Shown here: positions 21,671 through 29,131 of the stretch, in pieces | Layout of the letters: the number at the start of each line of letters is the position of its first letter | How positions within the stretch are numbered: position 1 is the stretch's first letter | Assembly: GCA_040881685.1 (NCBI GenBank) | Contig: JBBECS010000032.1 | Span: 45,959-78,674 of the forward strand | Direction: 5' to 3' | From: Acidimicrobiia bacterium | GTDB taxonomy: Bacteria; Actinomycetota; Acidimicrobiia; IMCC26256; PALSA-555 | DNA: 32,716 bases | Position numbers and translations under genes: made by a program | The notes under the pieces: model-generated | What the model saw: the letters and a program-made list of their open reading frames with translations, nothing else | Databases searched by the model: none | What the model was told of the DNA's origin: nothing

Positions 21671-22478
21671 GGTCCAGCGCCTCGAACCACTCGCGCGACG
21701 CGCGCAGCATGTCGAGCCGTTGGTTGCGTGGGATTCGGACGAGAGTCTCGTTCTCGTACCAGCCTCGATAGCCCGCGGCTTCGAGGAGTCGGACAAGCGA
21801 TCCAACCGGCACGTCACCGATGTCGAGTGGCGCCCGCTCGTAGCGGATGTCCTCGAGTGCGGCTGTGTCCACATTCGTCACCTGTACCGACACGATGTCG
21901 TCCACGTGATCGGCGAGCAACACGTCGAGCCCGTCCTCCCACCAGACGTGTCCGAAGTCGACGACGACGCCGGCACCGGCGACGTCTTCCACGAACGTCA
22001 GCGCATGACGCAGCGTGTGCACGAATGACCACCGCCGCATCAACGGGTGCATCGGCTCGAGCATGATCCGCAGCGCACGATCCGCTGCGAGCGGGGCGGC
22101 ACGGACGAGCCAGTCGCGGCAGATCGCGTTGGCTTGTGCCTCTGGGAGAGCGCGCAGCGGACCCGTTCCCACGAGCGCGCCCGGCGCGCCGAGATGCGCC
22201 GCGACGTCCAGGCGGCGGGCGACTTCGTCGAGTGCCGCCGTACCACCGTCTGCCTGGAGGATGTCGTCGAGACCCATGTAGCTCGACGCTCGAGCTCCTT
22301 CGCCGTCGAGGATGCGTTGCGCCTCGTCGACGCCCACGTCGTCCACGGAGGCTTGGTCGACCCCGACCGCGCGGATGCCAGCCGCGACCGCGAGCGCAAC
22401 GTCGCCGGCGAACGACCCTTCACGCAGGACCCGTTCACACACGGCGTACCGAGCGCCCGGGCTCAACGCTTCGACCAC
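21663..22478 (-). CDS. Xylose-isomerase-like TIM-barrel (sugar phosphate isomerase/epimerase family)
   Basis: 271 residues from GTG 22478. The PF01261 pattern is present: an N-terminal strand with VGVDQASVDDVG, IMLEPMHP (first metal Glu), VVVDFGHVWWE (Asp/His), SVQVTNVD, an APLDIGDVP loop, and a C-terminal 'YENETLV' (last Glu). Such enzymes isomerise or epimerise sugars or hydroxy acids with two metals. A place at the end of a crotonase/P450/acyl-CoA dehydrogenase operon suggests a different substrate, possibly a ring compound. The start overlaps the upstream crotonase by 16 bases. TTG 22466, giving a 4-base TTGA overlap, is also possible, and the SD GGGAGAA lies close to the GTG. Confidence 0.82.
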   Translation of the reverse strand: MVEALSPGARYAVCERVLREGSFAGDVALAVAAGIRAVGVDQASVDDVGVDEAQRILDGEGARASSYMGLDDILQADGGTAALDEVARRLDVAAHLGAPGALVGTGPLRALPEAQANAICRDWLVRAAPLAADRALRIMLEPMHPLMRRWSFVHTLRHALTFVEDVAGAGVVVDFGHVWWEDGLDVLLADHVDDIVSVQVTNVDTAALEDIRYERAPLDIGDVPVGSLVRLLEAAGYRGWYENETLVRIPRNQRLDMLRASREWFEALDLS

Positions 22479-23251
22479 TTCTCCCGCGCTTCGCCCGCCT
22501 CGTCGGTCGCATGGGAGATGACCTGGTTGCGGTTCTCCAGGTCGAGCGCCGCGGCAAGGTCAGGCGCGTCGGTGTTGGCCTGGAGTGCCCACTTCGTCAT
22601 CTGGACGCCGAGCTGCGAGTTGGCCGCGATCTGCCCAGCGAGCTCGAGGGCACGGTCCATCAGGCAGTCATCGTCCACCACCTCGCTGACGAGCCCGCGG
22701 CGGCATGCCTCGTCAGCCGACACGGTGCGACCCGTGAGCATCCAGTCGGCCGCGACGCTCGTGCCGACGATGCGCGGCAGGAGGTAGCTCATGCCCATCT
22801 CCCCGCCGGAGAGCCCCACGAGGATTGCCCCGTTGGCAAACGACGCCGAGGCCGCGCACAGGCGCACATCCGCGGCGAGGCACAGCGCAAGGCCGCCACC
22901 AACTGCGGGACCGTTGACCGCGGCGATGACCGGCTGCGGCAGCGCCCGCAGCGCGACCGGCAGCGCGGCCATCCGCTCTTGATGCCGAAGCCGGTCGACG
23001 ACGGGATCGACAGCGTCGGGCATGCTCGGGCCGAAGTCACGCATGTCGACACCGGAGCAGAAGCCGCGGCCGGCGCCGGTGAGCACTACGACACGAACCA
23101 CCTGATCGATGCCGAGAGCCGCGCAGGCTTCCTGCAGCTCACGGACCATGACCTCGTCGAGAGCGTTGAGCCGCTCCGGACGGTTGAGCCGCAGCACCGC
23201 AATGCCGGGATACGAAGTGTCGAGGTCAAGCGTGCTCGGCACGGTGATCAC
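22463..23251 (-). CDS. Crotonase-fold protein without the hydratase glutamates
   Basis: 262 residues. The fold is clear: RLNRPERLNAL, FCSGVDMRDF (oxyanion strand) and NGPAVGGGLALCLAADV. Neither canonical Glu is present: position 144-equivalent is Ala122, and position 164-equivalent is Ala142. Instead a Glu151 stands in LSGGEMGMSYLLPR, a subgroup pattern (GLSGxxxGxSYLLPR) seen in crotonases with other chemistry such as isomerases, lyases or ring-opening hydrolases. It should bind an acyl-CoA and stabilise an enolate, but it is not a simple hydratase. GTG 23251 lies 21 bases after the P450 stop; GTG 23242 is an alternative with a better SD distance. Confidence 0.85.
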   Translation of the reverse strand: MITVPSTLDLDTSYPGIAVLRLNRPERLNALDEVMVRELQEACAALGIDQVVRVVVLTGAGRGFCSGVDMRDFGPSMPDAVDPVVDRLRHQERMAALPVALRALPQPVIAAVNGPAVGGGLALCLAADVRLCAASASFANGAILVGLSGGEMGMSYLLPRIVGTSVAADWMLTGRTVSADEACRRGLVSEVVDDDCLMDRALELAGQIAANSQLGVQMTKWALQANTDAPDLAAALDLENRNQVISHATDEAGEAREKWSKR

Positions 23252-23272
23252 ACTCTCAGTCGCGCTACTCGA

Positions 23273-24469
23273 TCATGCAGTGAAGACCGGGAGCTTCTCC
23301 CACCCGCGCACGGTCGACGTGCGGCCCTGGACCGCGTGCTCGTAGTCGACGTCCCAGTCGGTCCAGCGGTTGAGCACCTCGTCGAGAGCGACGCGTCCCT
23401 CGAGGCGCGCCAGCGCGGCGCCGAGGCAGAAGTGCAGTCCATAGCCGAAGCTCAGGTGGTGACCGATCTCGCGGTGGATGTCGAAGCTGTCACCATTCGG
23501 GAAGCGCCTGTCGTCGCGGTTGCCTGAGCCGTTGATCAGCACCATGACGCTGCCCTCGGGGACCGTCCGTCCGTAGTACTCGATGTCGCGCGCGACGTAG
23601 CGCGACTGGATCGGTGACGGGGCTTCAAATCGGAGGAGCTCTTCGATCGCGTTCGGGATCAGCGAGCGGTCGGCTGCAATCTCGCGTCGCTGGTCGGGGT
23701 GCTCGGCGAGCACCTTCCCGGTGAAGCCGATCAGGCGGGTGGTCGTCTCGTTCCCGGCGCCGGCCAGCAGGTTCACGCTGAGCAGGACCTCGTCGCGAGT
23801 GAGCCGGCGAGTCGTTCCGATCGTGTCCTCGAACTCCACCGTCAGGAGCTCGGTCATGAGATCGTCCGACGGGTGATCCTTGCGCCAGTCGATGTAGTCG
23901 CCGAACACCTCGGTCGCTTCAACGACGTCTCTCGCGTCGGCTGCTTGGCCTTCTTCCAAGCGCAGGCCCTCGTCGATCTGGTCGCGGATCGCCTCCTGGT
24001 CCTCTTCCGGGATGCCGAGCAGCATGCCGATGGTCCGCATCGGCATCTGCGCGCCGAGGTCACGGACGAAGTCGAAGCCCGGCCCACCAACGAGTGGGTC
24101 GAGCGACCGCGCACAGAACTCACGAATCTTGAGTTCGATCGCGTTCATCTTCTTCGGTGTGAACACACGCGAGAGCACGCCGCGGTGGAGGTCGTGGTCG
24201 GGCGGGTCCTCGAAGATGAACATGCCCGGCGGCATCTGTATGTCGGCGCGAATGAGCTCGAGGACCGAGCCGCGACCCGAGGGGAACGTCTCCCAGTCGA
24301 TGAGCGCCTTCTCGACGTCGTCGAAGCGGCTCAGCGCGAAGAAGTCGTACTTCTCGTTGTAGTAGAGCGGCGCCTCCTCCCGCATCCGTCGCCAGATCGG
24401 ATAGGGATCAGCGTCGATCTCGAAGTCGTACGGGTCGTAGTAGAGGTCGGCGTCGCTCGTCGTCGTCAT
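23273..24469 (-). CDS. Cytochrome P450 (CYP125-like general type)
   Basis: 398 residues, typical of soluble bacterial P450s. It has AGAGNETT in the I-helix (236-243), ExxR at Glu277-Arg280, and heme loop FGYGLHFCLGAA with Cys348 as iron ligand. It hydroxylates a carbon skeleton; a terminal or ring substrate cannot be told apart. ATG 24469 is chosen because GAGAGG stands five bases upstream; GTG 24475 would give a 4-base GTGA overlap with the upstream crotonase. It sits between two crotonase genes in the reverse operon. No ferredoxin or ferredoxin reductase is adjacent, so electrons come from elsewhere. Confidence 0.93.
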   Translation of the reverse strand: MTTTSDADLYYDPYDFEIDADPYPIWRRMREEAPLYYNEKYDFFALSRFDDVEKALIDWETFPSGRGSVLELIRADIQMPPGMFIFEDPPDHDLHRGVLSRVFTPKKMNAIELKIREFCARSLDPLVGGPGFDFVRDLGAQMPMRTIGMLLGIPEEDQEAIRDQIDEGLRLEEGQAADARDVVEATEVFGDYIDWRKDHPSDDLMTELLTVEFEDTIGTTRRLTRDEVLLSVNLLAGAGNETTTRLIGFTGKVLAEHPDQRREIAADRSLIPNAIEELLRFEAPSPIQSRYVARDIEYYGRTVPEGSVMVLINGSGNRDDRRFPNGDSFDIHREIGHHLSFGYGLHFCLGAALARLEGRVALDEVLNRWTDWDVDYEHAVQGRTSTVRGWEKLPVFTA

Positions 24470-24471
24470 GT

Positions 24472-25245
24472 TCACCTCTCGAGGAAGCGCTCAATGTTCG
24501 CGCGTAGCTCCGGTGTGTCGAAAGACTCCGTCTCCGATGCCATCGCGAAGTCGATGGTGGCGAGAACTGCCCGCTCGAGGTGGAGGTTCAGCACCCGCTT
24601 CGTGGCTTCAACCGCTTGCTGTGGGAGCGCGGCGATCTTGTGAGCGGTCGCGAGTGCGGACGCGAGCACCTCGTCGTCCGGGCAGACGTGATTGGCGAGG
24701 CCCATCTCGGCGGCGCGCGATGCGGTGATGCGATCCCCCGTAAAGGCGTACTCCTTCGCGAGGAGCAGGCTGGTGTGCAGCGGCCACGTCAGAGGACCGC
24801 CGTCGGCGGCGACGAGCCCTACCGTCACGTGCGGATCGGACAAGTACGCCGACTCGGCCATGTACACCACGTCGGACAATGCGATCACGCTGCATCCGAG
24901 CCCGACGGCTGGCCCGTTGACCGCGGCGACGACTGGCACGCGGCACCGGATCATGTTGAGCACGAGCTCGCGCCCTTCTGCGATCACGTCGTGACGCAGC
25001 GCGCGGTCCTTGGCCATCCGATCCAACAAGTCGAAGTCGCCGCCGGCCGAGAACGCGCGTCCCTCTCCCGTGATCACGGCCACGCGCGCGTCGGTATCCG
25101 CACTGAGCTGCGGAAAGACGTTGGCGAGCGCGAAGTGAAGGTCGTCGTTGATCGCGTTCAGGTGGTCTGGTCGCGCCAATGTGACGATCCGGACCGGGCC
25201 GTCGGCCTCGACGCGGATGACGTCGGGGAGCTCGTACTTCATCAT
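24472..25245 (-). CDS. Crotonase-fold enoyl-CoA hydratase/isomerase family protein, atypical site
   Basis: 257 residues from ATG 25245. Signatures are TLARPDHLNAIND, FSAGGDFDLL (oxyanion) and NGPAVGLGCSVIALSD. The first catalytic Glu position is Ser119 and the second is His139 (DPHVTVGLV). Asp148 in AADGG is a candidate catalytic acid. This resembles actinobacterial subgroups whose reactions are not hydration. The gene is followed after two bases by the P450 ATG. The 94-base spacer toward the upstream acyl-CoA dehydrogenase contains an iterated CCGCTTC sequence. ATG 25242 is also in frame. Confidence 0.83.
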   Translation of the reverse strand: MMKYELPDVIRVEADGPVRIVTLARPDHLNAINDDLHFALANVFPQLSADTDARVAVITGEGRAFSAGGDFDLLDRMAKDRALRHDVIAEGRELVLNMIRCRVPVVAAVNGPAVGLGCSVIALSDVVYMAESAYLSDPHVTVGLVAADGGPLTWPLHTSLLLAKEYAFTGDRITASRAAEMGLANHVCPDDEVLASALATAHKIAALPQQAVEATKRVLNLHLERAVLATIDFAMASETESFDTPELRANIERFLER

Positions 25246-25249
25246 CCTT

Positions 25250-25320
25250 GTTCCGCTTCCGATCCGCTGCTTCCGCTTCGCTTCATACGCTCCGCTCGCT
25301 TCGCGGCGAGCTCCCTCCGC
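25250..25320. repeat. Pyrimidine-rich spacer with iterated CCGCTTC/CGCTTCG units and a small hairpin
   Basis: Between the acyl-CoA dehydrogenase and crotonase genes of the reverse operon the forward strand repeats TCCGCTTC, GCTTCCGCTTCGCTTC and GCTCCGCTCGCTTCG with few purines. GCTCGC (25294-25299) pairs with GCGAGC (25306-25311) over a TTCGCG loop. This is the only long gap inside the operon. It may be an intergenic repeat or an RNA-processing or attenuation site; nothing shows which. Confidence 0.5.
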
Positions 25321-25339
25321 CTTGGCTCCGGTCGCCGCA

Positions 25340-26473
25340 TCATGACTGAGGGAGGCCGAGAATCCGGGTCGCGATGATGTTCTTCTGGATCTGGGACGTG
25401 CCACCCATGACGCTCTGGGCGCGGCTGTAGAGGTAGATCTTCAACGCGACGTCATCTTGGTCGGTGACGGCCTGTGGTCCGGACACGTCCAGGGCAGCGG
25501 CCCCGACCGTCTGCTCGACCCAGGTCATCAGCAGCTTGTCGATCGACCCGCCCGGCCCGTGGTCGACACCGTCGAGCCGCTCCGAGAGCCGTCGGCACAC
25601 GTGCAGTCGCAGCATCTCCGCCTGGACGTTTGCCCACGCCACACTGGCACGCTGGTCGCTGCGGAAGGCACCCGGTTCGGCACGCACCGTCGCTTCAAGA
25701 TCCTTGACCGTCTTCTTGTAGCGCGCGACGTAGCCGAGCTCACCCGGTTCGCGCTCGTGGCTGACGATCGTCATCGCGAGGCGCCACCCCTCCCCCGGCG
25801 CGCCGATCATGTTCGCCGCGGGTACGCGCGCGTCGTCGAACAGCACCTGTCCGAACTCGCTCGTGATGCCGTTGATCATCCGGAGCGGTCGCTGCTCGAT
25901 GCCGGGCTGGTCCATCGGGACTGCGAAGGCAGACAGGCCCTTGTGCTTCGGCACGTCCGGGTCAGTCCGAGCGAGCAGGATGCACCAGTCCGCGACGTCT
26001 GAGTAGCTGGTCCACACCTTGTGGCCGTCGATCACGAAGTCGTCGCCGTCGCGCGTCGCCGTCGTGCGCAGTGACGCGAGGTCGGATCCGGCGTCGGGCT
26101 CGCTGAAGCCTTGACACCAGCGCTCGCGCCCGCTGATGAGGCCAGGGAGGAACCGATCCTTGACGTCGTCGCTGGCGTGCACCGTGATGCCCTGCACGAG
26201 GTACCCGAGGCTCGGGCGCGGCGGCGCGCCGGCAGATGCGAGCTCGTCGTCGAGGATCACGTCGAAGACCGTGGGGAGGTCGTGCCCTCCGTACCGGGCG
26301 GGCCAGCTCAGCCCGAAGAAGCCGGCGTCGTACAGCGAGGTGTGCCATTCGGCTTGTCGCGCCCAGTACTCGTCATCGGTCGACGAGGTCGGCAGCCCGG
26401 GGTTGTTGTCGGCGAGCCACGCTCGAAGGCGCGCCCGGAACTCCGCCTCGGCGGGCGAGTCACGAAAGTCCAT
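25340..26473 (-). CDS. Acyl-CoA dehydrogenase, subunit A of the second pair
   Basis: 377 residues. CQGFSEPDAGSDLAS (120-134), GHKVWTS (150-156) and the C-terminal GGTSQIQKNIIATRILGLP signature are typical. As in the 14016 gene, the YEGT Glu is replaced by Gly (VMGGT), and the likely base is Glu240 in SHEREPG, the same position as Glu241 there. It should be an FAD enzyme forming a heteromer with the product of the upstream gene, whose 3' end overlaps this start by 14 bases. ATG 26473 has GGGAG seven bases upstream. The two A subunits in the window are clearly paralogous. Confidence 0.9.
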   Translation of the reverse strand: MDFRDSPAEAEFRARLRAWLADNNPGLPTSSTDDEYWARQAEWHTSLYDAGFFGLSWPARYGGHDLPTVFDVILDDELASAGAPPRPSLGYLVQGITVHASDDVKDRFLPGLISGRERWCQGFSEPDAGSDLASLRTTATRDGDDFVIDGHKVWTSYSDVADWCILLARTDPDVPKHKGLSAFAVPMDQPGIEQRPLRMINGITSEFGQVLFDDARVPAANMIGAPGEGWRLAMTIVSHEREPGELGYVARYKKTVKDLEATVRAEPGAFRSDQRASVAWANVQAEMLRLHVCRRLSERLDGVDHGPGGSIDKLLMTWVEQTVGAAALDVSGPQAVTDQDDVALKIYLYSRAQSVMGGTSQIQKNIIATRILGLPQS

Positions 26474-27512
26474 CGACCGCTCCCAGCCGTGCACGCTCCA
26501 GCTGGCAGAGCTGCTCACCGTCGTCACCGAACCACTGCGACGACAACAGCGCCCGACGGAGGTACACGTGGACGCTGCACTCCCAGGTGTTTCCGATGCC
26601 ACCGTGCACCTGGATCGCGGTCTCGCACACGGTGCGAGCGGCGCGTGCGCAATACGCCTTGGCCACCTGTCCCGCCATGCAGGCCTCTTGGGGCGCGAGG
26701 TTGTCGACGGCCCACGACGCATGCAGCGCGACACTGACGGAGCCCTCCATCAGGCAACGAGCGTCGGCGAGGAGGTGCTGCACCGCCTGGAACGACCCGA
26801 CCGGCACGCCGTACTGACGCCGCTCGACCGCGTAGGCGACCGTCACGTCGAGCACACCGCGCATGACGCCCACGAGGTCGGCGCTCGTGACCGCGAGGCC
26901 GAGCGCCGCCCACCGCGCGAGGTCGTCGCGCGTGATGCCGCGATCCTGGTCGGGCACGAGCTCGACCGACGCGCCGGGCTGGATGGTGTGGACGACGCGC
27001 GTCAGATCGGACCCATCGCTCGGCGCGCCATGCGCGCCGTCGATGCGAACCTGCCCAAGCCGGTGATCCGATCCTTCGGGGACGAGCACGTACGCCGCGT
27101 CGAGCTCGCCGCCACTGTCGACGGCGTGAATGGTCGCGGTCGTGACGGAACCAGGCACCACCGCAGCGTCGAGCAGTGAGGACGCGAAGCCCACCACCGG
27201 TCCATCTCCTGCGGGCACGCCGGCGCGGCGCGCAAGGTCAGCTGCGAGCACGGGCCCCGCGAACGCAACGTCGGCGACTGCGCCACCGAGCGCGTCGGCG
27301 ACGATTGCCGCCTCGACGCCGCTCGCAAGCGGCGCCCCGTCCCCTCCGTCGTCCCGGAGCGAGAGCCATCCTGCGTCGCGCACCGCGCCGGCCAGGCGCT
27401 TGGCGCGCGCAGCATCGTCGAGGTCGGCGACCGTGGACGGCCCGAGCTCCCGCGCGAGCTGGCGCGCCGAGCGTCGGAGCTCCGCCTGCTCCGCAGTGTC
27501 GCGGGTGTCCAC
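26460..27512 (-). CDS. Acyl-CoA dehydrogenase-like subunit B of the second pair
   Basis: 350 residues. N-terminal helices are weakly conserved (ELRRSARQLARELG), the middle is degenerate, and the C-terminal domain has LVGVMRGVLDVTVAYAVERRQYGVPVGSFQAVQH and 'CETAIQVHGGIGNTWECSVHVYLRR', typical of the beta partner in heteromeric enzymes. It opens the six-gene reverse operon. GTG 27512 has no SD. A promoter with TTGCAC, 17 bases and TAGGTT ends exactly six bases before the GTG, so this gene is probably translated from a leaderless mRNA. That supports the GTG start. Confidence 0.87.
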   Translation of the reverse strand: MDTRDTAEQAELRRSARQLARELGPSTVADLDDAARAKRLAGAVRDAGWLSLRDDGGDGAPLASGVEAAIVADALGGAVADVAFAGPVLAADLARRAGVPAGDGPVVGFASSLLDAAVVPGSVTTATIHAVDSGGELDAAYVLVPEGSDHRLGQVRIDGAHGAPSDGSDLTRVVHTIQPGASVELVPDQDRGITRDDLARWAALGLAVTSADLVGVMRGVLDVTVAYAVERRQYGVPVGSFQAVQHLLADARCLMEGSVSVALHASWAVDNLAPQEACMAGQVAKAYCARAARTVCETAIQVHGGIGNTWECSVHVYLRRALLSSQWFGDDGEQLCQLERARLGAVDGLS

Positions 27513-27518
27513 AGGTAG

Positions 27519-27547
27519 AACCTAGTTTTCGCTATTTGAGAGTGCAA
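27519..27547 (-). promoter_or_regulatory. Leaderless promoter of the reverse catabolic operon
   Basis: The reverse strand has TTGCAC (27547-27542), a 17-base spacer and TAGGTT (27524-27519), then CTACCT and the GTG start codon at 27512. Transcription should begin at the G of GTG. The six-base gap matches typical leaderless actinobacterial genes. Confidence 0.7.
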
Positions 27548-27560
27548 TGCTCACGCGCGA

Positions 27561-27572
27561 GGGTCGCGACCC
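27561..27572. promoter_or_regulatory. Perfect 12-bp palindrome upstream of the -35 box
   Basis: GGGTCGCGACCC reads the same on both strands and ends 14 bases before the -35 box of the leaderless promoter. It could be a repressor or activator site, or a weak terminator for the LVIVD gene that ends at 27599. GC-rich palindromes arise easily by chance in this genome. Confidence 0.3.
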
Positions 27573-27598
27573 GGCCGCGCATACCGGGACCGGAGCAG

Positions 27599-29007
27599 CT
27601 ATTCATCGAGGCCGAGGTGCTCGCTGACCTGCGGTTGGATCTCGAGCACCTTGAACCCGTCGGCGCTGGGCACGTAGAGGAGCCCCCTTGAGGCGTCGTA
27701 GTGGGCAATCCCGGCGTGCACGAGACCGCCGTGGTTGAAGTAGGCCACTTCGATCGGCTTCTTGGGGTTGCGGATGTCGAAGACGCGCAGCCCGGCGCTT
27801 CCAAACGACACCGCCGCGAACTTCACGTCGTCCGGGTTGGCGACCATTTGGTGGGCGATTGAGCTGTCGGCCCCCGAGGCGACCTTGGCCTCGCAGAACT
27901 TCGGCGTGTTGATGGCCAGCTCCAGCTTCGACACCCTCTTCGCCTTGTCGCGGGTGACTTCGGTGATGACCGCGTCGAAGGCCCAACCCAGCGCTTCCGG
28001 CCGGTTGCGCTTGCAGGTGTCGCCAATGCCGGCCTCGTTGGCGTGCAGCACGAACTCGCGGCCGTCGGCAGTCCGGAACCAGTCGACGCTATGGCCCGAA
28101 CCGGGGGCCTTGGCCAGGACCCGCGGCGGGTCCTGCGTCAGATCGATGACGCGCAGGAAGGGCTTCGGTTCCCAATTCGCGGAAGTACCCCCAGACTGAT
28201 CACCGACGTACAGCCGTGTGTCGGCCTCGTTCGTGTCAGGCGAATGGGACATCGGCGGCCACAACAGCGACGCCTGGAGCGGGTTCGCCCCGAGCGTGAA
28301 GGTCCCGGTATCACCTTGATCGCACAGGCTGAGATCGGCAGCGGCTACCTGCTTGTGTATCGGGTTGTACTGCGCGAGCACGTCGCACCAGTGGTTCGTG
28401 ATCGTCCAGGTACTGGGGTCGTCGAGATCGGTGATGTCGACCTCCCAGACACCGAACGACGCGTAGACCTTGTTGCCCCCGTGGTCGATCCTGATGTCGT
28501 GGGGGAGCAAGTTCACGTTTATCCCGGTCAACCCGACGCTCGGCCACAGGATCTGGCCCTTCACCGCGGGATTCTCGCAGTCACTGATGTCGTAGACACC
28601 GCTGCCGGAGACCAGCACCGCCCGATCGTCGGTGACGACCGCACGCATGGTCTCCGATGCACCAAACGTCGGCACGCTCCCCACCTCTGTGGGGTTCAGT
28701 CGCTCACATCGATGACCAAGATCCTGTCGCCAGTCCGCACGTAGGCGCAGTGGTCGGCTCCCTGCAGGGCCCCGACGCTTGGGATCTCGGCGAGCAGCGT
28801 GAGGCCGCAGTTGAAGTTCGCCGTCTCCCCAGCCGGGACCTCACCCTGGATGCCTGGCTCCGGGGTGTCATCCGGGCCGCACAACGCCGGCGAGCGCCCC
28901 TCGTCAGCACGGTCGTTGTCTTGGGCGTGCACGGGCATCGCCGCCCCGACAACCAGCAACACGATCACCGAAGACAAAGCGATCGTCGTTCTCCAACGCA
29001 AGGACAT
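27599..29007 (-). pseudogene. Secreted LVIVD-repeat (beta-propeller-like) protein, broken by a frameshift
   Basis: The 5' part (29007-28696) encodes a signal peptide (VIVLLVVGAAMPVHAQ), an acidic segment and the start of a propeller (GADHCAYVRTGDRILVIDVSD), then TGA. The next frame continues without a gap as NPTEVGSVPTFGASETMRAVV, then YDISD, VWEVDITDLDD, FLRVIDLTQDP and 'LRVFDIRNPKKPIEVAYF', the LVIVD-type repeats, for 365 residues. One missing base near 28696-28702 restores a protein of about 468 residues. ATG 29007 has a GGGGGA SD. The family's role is poorly known; such proteins are cell-surface or periplasmic. The break may be real decay or a sequencing error, since the downstream frame is otherwise intact. 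Confidence 0.78.
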
Positions 29008-29038
29008 CGATTCCCCCACTGCCGCCTGTTGACAGCTT

Positions 29039-29054
29039 CTGCCATTACTGGCAG
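29039..29054. promoter_or_regulatory. CTGCCA-N4-TGGCAG palindrome, possible operator
   Basis: CTGCCA (29039-29044), TTAC, TGGCAG (29049-29054) is a perfect 6+6 inverted repeat between the divergent LVIVD and His-rich genes. It lies exactly at the predicted start site of the reverse promoter. The TetR gene begins 800 bases away, so it may be this regulator's site (inference). Confidence 0.45.
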
Positions 29055-29061
29055 GCCGTGT

Positions 29062-29090
29062 AAACTACGAATCCGGCGGGATGCTGTCAA
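29062..29090 (-). promoter_or_regulatory. Promoter of the LVIVD gene within an 8-bp inverted repeat
   Basis: On the reverse strand TTGACA (29090-29085), 17 bases, then TAGTTT (29067-29062) form a near-consensus promoter. TTGACAGC also occurs on the forward strand at 29029-29036, making a 46-base-separated inverted repeat (GCTGTCAA at 29083-29090). The predicted start is near 29055. A weaker forward promoter, TAAACT at 29061-29066, may serve the His-rich gene. Confidence 0.6.
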
Positions 29091-29131
29091 GATCCAGGCG
29101 GGACGGGGGGAACCATGCGGGTTCGGGCTCG

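Noticed and set aside
20552-21874. 440-codon reverse-strand frame across the amidohydrolase
   Set aside because: No recognisable domain and antisense to a well-conserved gene; typical of high-GC third-position bias.
22136-23527. 463-codon forward frame across the isomerase and crotonase genes
   Set aside because: It crosses two real reverse-strand genes and shows only low-complexity Arg/Pro sequence.
29029-29034. Forward-strand TTGACA as -35 of the His-rich gene
   Set aside because: Seventeen bases downstream there is CAGGCC, not a -10 box; the nearest TAAACT is 26 bases away. It is better explained as one arm of the inverted repeat.
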